Shown here one piece after another: positions 61,733-64,000 of a DNA stretch of 64,000 bases; position 1 is the stretch's first letter, and every line of letters starts with the position of its first letter. Source of the DNA: Leuctra nigra (Eukaryota; Arthropoda; Insecta; Plecoptera; Leuctridae); contig OW203761.1 in NCBI GenBank assembly GCA_934045905.1, positions 33,034,964 through 33,098,963 on the forward strand. Direction: 5' to 3'. Below the pieces are notes generated by a model. It did no database searches, was not told the origin of the DNA, and saw only the letters and a list, made by a program, of their open reading frames with translations. A program made the position numbers and the translations under genes.

Positions 61733-62781
61733 TAGGGTTGGGACTTGACATCGATTTTTCGATTTGACATCGATGTCGAATGATATTTTGAGTTTCGATT
61801 CGACATCGATTTGAATTGTTTAATCAAATAATCGTTTGACATCGTTTAAAAAAATCCGTGAATTTGCGCGCAGTATTGTAGAGCTGGCAACAGTGCCGCG
61901 TGCCCCTCAAGATCAGCTGAGTGGCCTGCTTCCGCCCTTCATGCATACCGCGTGTGCAGTTGAGGTTGAGGGTGGGTTGGTCAGTTGTCTCTTGCCATTC
62001 AGCGCGTGTTGTTTTTATTCTCTCGTCAAAGAATGTTTTTACGCAAAAAAATAATAATCCCGCCGTGGAGACGAAGTGAATTGTGCAAAGTGTTTGGATT
62101 TGAAGTGAACATTACGGGCAACATTGCTAAAGATGTTGGATGCAGACAATGTTATGCTTCACGGGATATATTCCGGCAACAAGTCTAATAAAACCATGAA
62201 TTTGCAACTGGATTGGCAACGAATGTTTTTTATTAATTGTTCCCTTTTACATAAATAAATGGTGTAGTTTATTTAAATGAAAACATTACTTTACTACTTC
62301 AGGTTTATTGTTGCTCTGTCAAATGTTTTACTGAATTATTAATACTTTTATTATTACTGTCATATTCTATTCTTGGATATGGAATTGTTAGTCATTAAGA
62401 AATTATCATTACCAAGAATTATTATTATGTCGACTGTAATATAATTAACAAAGTGCCATTATGTAGTGCACATTAGCATGTAGTAGGATTCCTTACCACC
62501 GTGCATAAACAACTGTAAGATGCCTAATAAAAAATATCAAATATCAATCATTTCCTCGTCATTTGTTGCCTTGAGGGGGGGGTTTGAGAGGGACATCTCT
62601 CGCGCTAGGAACGTGGCCTTGGGTAGACGCAACTGCAGTGTTGCCAAATTTCGCAGTAATTATTTCGATGTGGCTTATTATTACGATGTCAAAATTATTT
62701 CGATGTCGAAATTATTTCGATTTGATGTCGAAATTTTCACTTTGACATCGATTTAGCAATTCAAATCGAATCCCAACCCTA
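61733..62781. mobile_element. hAT-like element with GACATCGAT subterminal array, copy 2 (1049 bp)
   Basis: Lies between the SSRP1 3' end and the next gene. Ends are TAGGGTTGGGACTTGACATC and CCCAACCCTA, flanked by the perfect 8-bp duplication TTCAGGAG (61725-61732 and 62782-62789). It carries a short remnant of a BED-type zinc finger (see separate entry), which ties the family to hAT transposases. Confidence 0.92.
62059..62188 (+). pseudogene. Remnant of a BED zinc finger from a hAT-type transposase
   Basis: A frame within the hAT copy reads [15 protein letters not shown], then GNIAKDVGCRQCYAS, and stops at TAA. The pattern (aromatic FGF, GNI, then CxxC) matches the first half of BED fingers at the N-terminus of hAT transposases and ZBED proteins; the zinc-binding histidines are missing. 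A damaged version with a deletion is present in the copy at about 30308-30415. Family placement is by pattern recognition only. Confidence 0.55.
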
Positions 62782-63373
62782 TTCAGGAGTAACTATTACT
62801 TCAATTCATTTATGGAAGATCAACGATTCCGTTGTTGCTTGCTGGTCAATTTTGAATCTACTTAAAAGTGTTCAGTAAATTACCTACATTATTAGTTGTG
62901 GAACATGATCCAGGTAAGAAACGAGTTGTGCCGTCAAGGATTTCATAAAAGATGTCAGCTTTGAATTACCGCGTTTATTTAGCAAGTGTTTCAAACATTA
63001 TAAAAGTAAATACGACTTCCCAAATCTTTTGTGTAACTAGTATTTCATCCGTACTATAAACTTTGAATGGAGCTATACTTAATGTGAACACATATCAATA
63101 TTTATTATTTTGTTTAATGTTGGGCTACGTTGCCGTCATTTTCAATAATTTTTGAACAGATGGCAACAAGTAGTCGTGAGGGACGGCAGCGGCAGTGTTC
63201 TTTTTCAGTCAACCGGTTCGAGTTCGACTCCCGACATGAGAAGAGAGGAGTAGCCAGAAAAGTCAGTCGTTGATTTGATCGTCCGAGGTTTTTTGTTCTT
63301 TGTCGGTCTTACATTTTATGGTGTAAATATTACTAATGTACAAGTGATCCAAGTGTTTTGACGTATTATTCAA
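62782..63373 (+). promoter_or_regulatory. Upstream region and probable 5' leader of the gene starting at 63374
   Basis: After the hAT copy ends at 62781 the sequence is AT-rich until about 63170, then turns more GC-rich (GGCAGCGGCAGTG). TTTTTCAGTCAACC at about 63202-63215 resembles an arthropod TCAGT initiator. From there to the ATG would be a leader of about 170 bases. This is inference; no TATA box or mapped start is available. Confidence 0.3.
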
Positions 63374-63457
63374 ATGGCGTCTCTCTCGTTACCTCGAGTT
63401 TTACAGCAAAGGAAGACTAGCTTGGAGATAGAAAGAGAGAGCTTCGAGAAATTTCAG
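63374..63457 (+). CDS. First coding exon of an unrecognised gene, runs off the window
   Basis: An ATG at 63374 in the context CAAATGG opens 28 codons, starting MASLSLPRVLQQRKTSLEIE and ending in FEKFQ, followed by a good donor GTATGG at 63458. The exon is phase 0 at its 3' end. The segment is charged and looks helix-forming after residue 10. I do not recognise the family and no second exon is visible before the window ends. The exon call rests on start context, donor and the absence of stops, so it is moderate. The remaining 540 bases look like intron. Confidence 0.5.
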
Positions 63458-64000
63458 GTATGGCTTTGTTGGGTGTGCTTGTAGCCTACGCACTACCATT
63501 CATCACTACTCATTGATACATTCTCACTCACTCACACAGACAAAAAGTGCCCTCAGCAGGTCTACGTTTTGCCACTGTATGTACTACTTGTTGCCGTCAC
63601 TGTCAGTTCATGGAGTTGTCAGTTACTGTTTTGATGTAATCTTTGGTACTGGAGCATGTCCGTTAGAGGCTACGGTCCTATTATGTAATAACTTTACATA
63701 AACTTATGGTTTTAGAAGGAGTTGTTTATTAAAACAGTGAGTAGTTTTACATTCAGTATGGCCACATGTGCTTGACAAAATGTAGACAATAAATAGCCTA
63801 TCTGTAAATTCTGTTAACGTAGCCTATTCTAAAAGAAATTATTCAATATTTTGTGTATAGGTACTTCACATACGGTGTTACAATGTGACCTCATTGCATG
63901 ATCCATTGGCGGGAGAAACAGTTCCCAAACAATGAAAGACACGTGTTTCTTGTTTACATCAACCTTTTGACACATTTTACTGATAACGATTATGACACTT

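Overview
This is an AT-rich metazoan nuclear window, almost certainly from an insect or another arthropod. The evidence is long introns with GT/AG ends, an rdgB/PITPNM protein closest in domain order and length to the insect form, an SSRP1 gene, and very many non-autonomous DNA transposons. Short TAGGTA/TACCTA-type words are frequent, as in several hemipteran and lepidopteran genomes, but the order cannot be fixed from sequence alone.

Layout. Bases 1 to about 16.2 kb hold no gene I can support. They hold repeats (a foldback element at 5232-6280, a nest of hAT-like ends at 7878-8760), a GC-rich 52-base tandem repeat at 10.8-11.1 kb and microsatellites. From 16264 to 37747 (+) lies a complete rdgB gene: 18 coding exons that I joined by reading frame, 1267 aa, with PITP, FFAT, DDHD and LNS2 parts in the usual order. 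From 37.7 to 47.0 kb is intergenic DNA with a LINE reverse-transcriptase copy (about 43750-45745) lying between inverted repeats. From 46997 to 61415 (+) lies a complete SSRP1 gene (FACT complex): 14 coding exons, 854 aa, including an HMG box and an unusually long acidic/basic tail. At 63374 (+) a third gene starts; only its first 28 codons fall in the window and I do not recognise it.

The two complete genes are ordinary housekeeping or signalling genes and show no functional link. What stands out is how their introns have been remodelled. Seven hAT-like insertions have perfect 8-bp target duplications, and several are nested. One landed exactly on the 5' splice site of SSRP1 exon 10 and duplicated it. 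A 1320-bp near-perfect palindrome (653-bp arms, 14-nt loop) sits inside one of these hAT elements in rdgB intron 14 and would be transcribed as a long hairpin. Three hAT families share the outer end TAGGGnTG but carry different arrays of short TCGA-containing words inside it. No CRISPR, no operon and no confident functional tRNA or rRNA gene was found.
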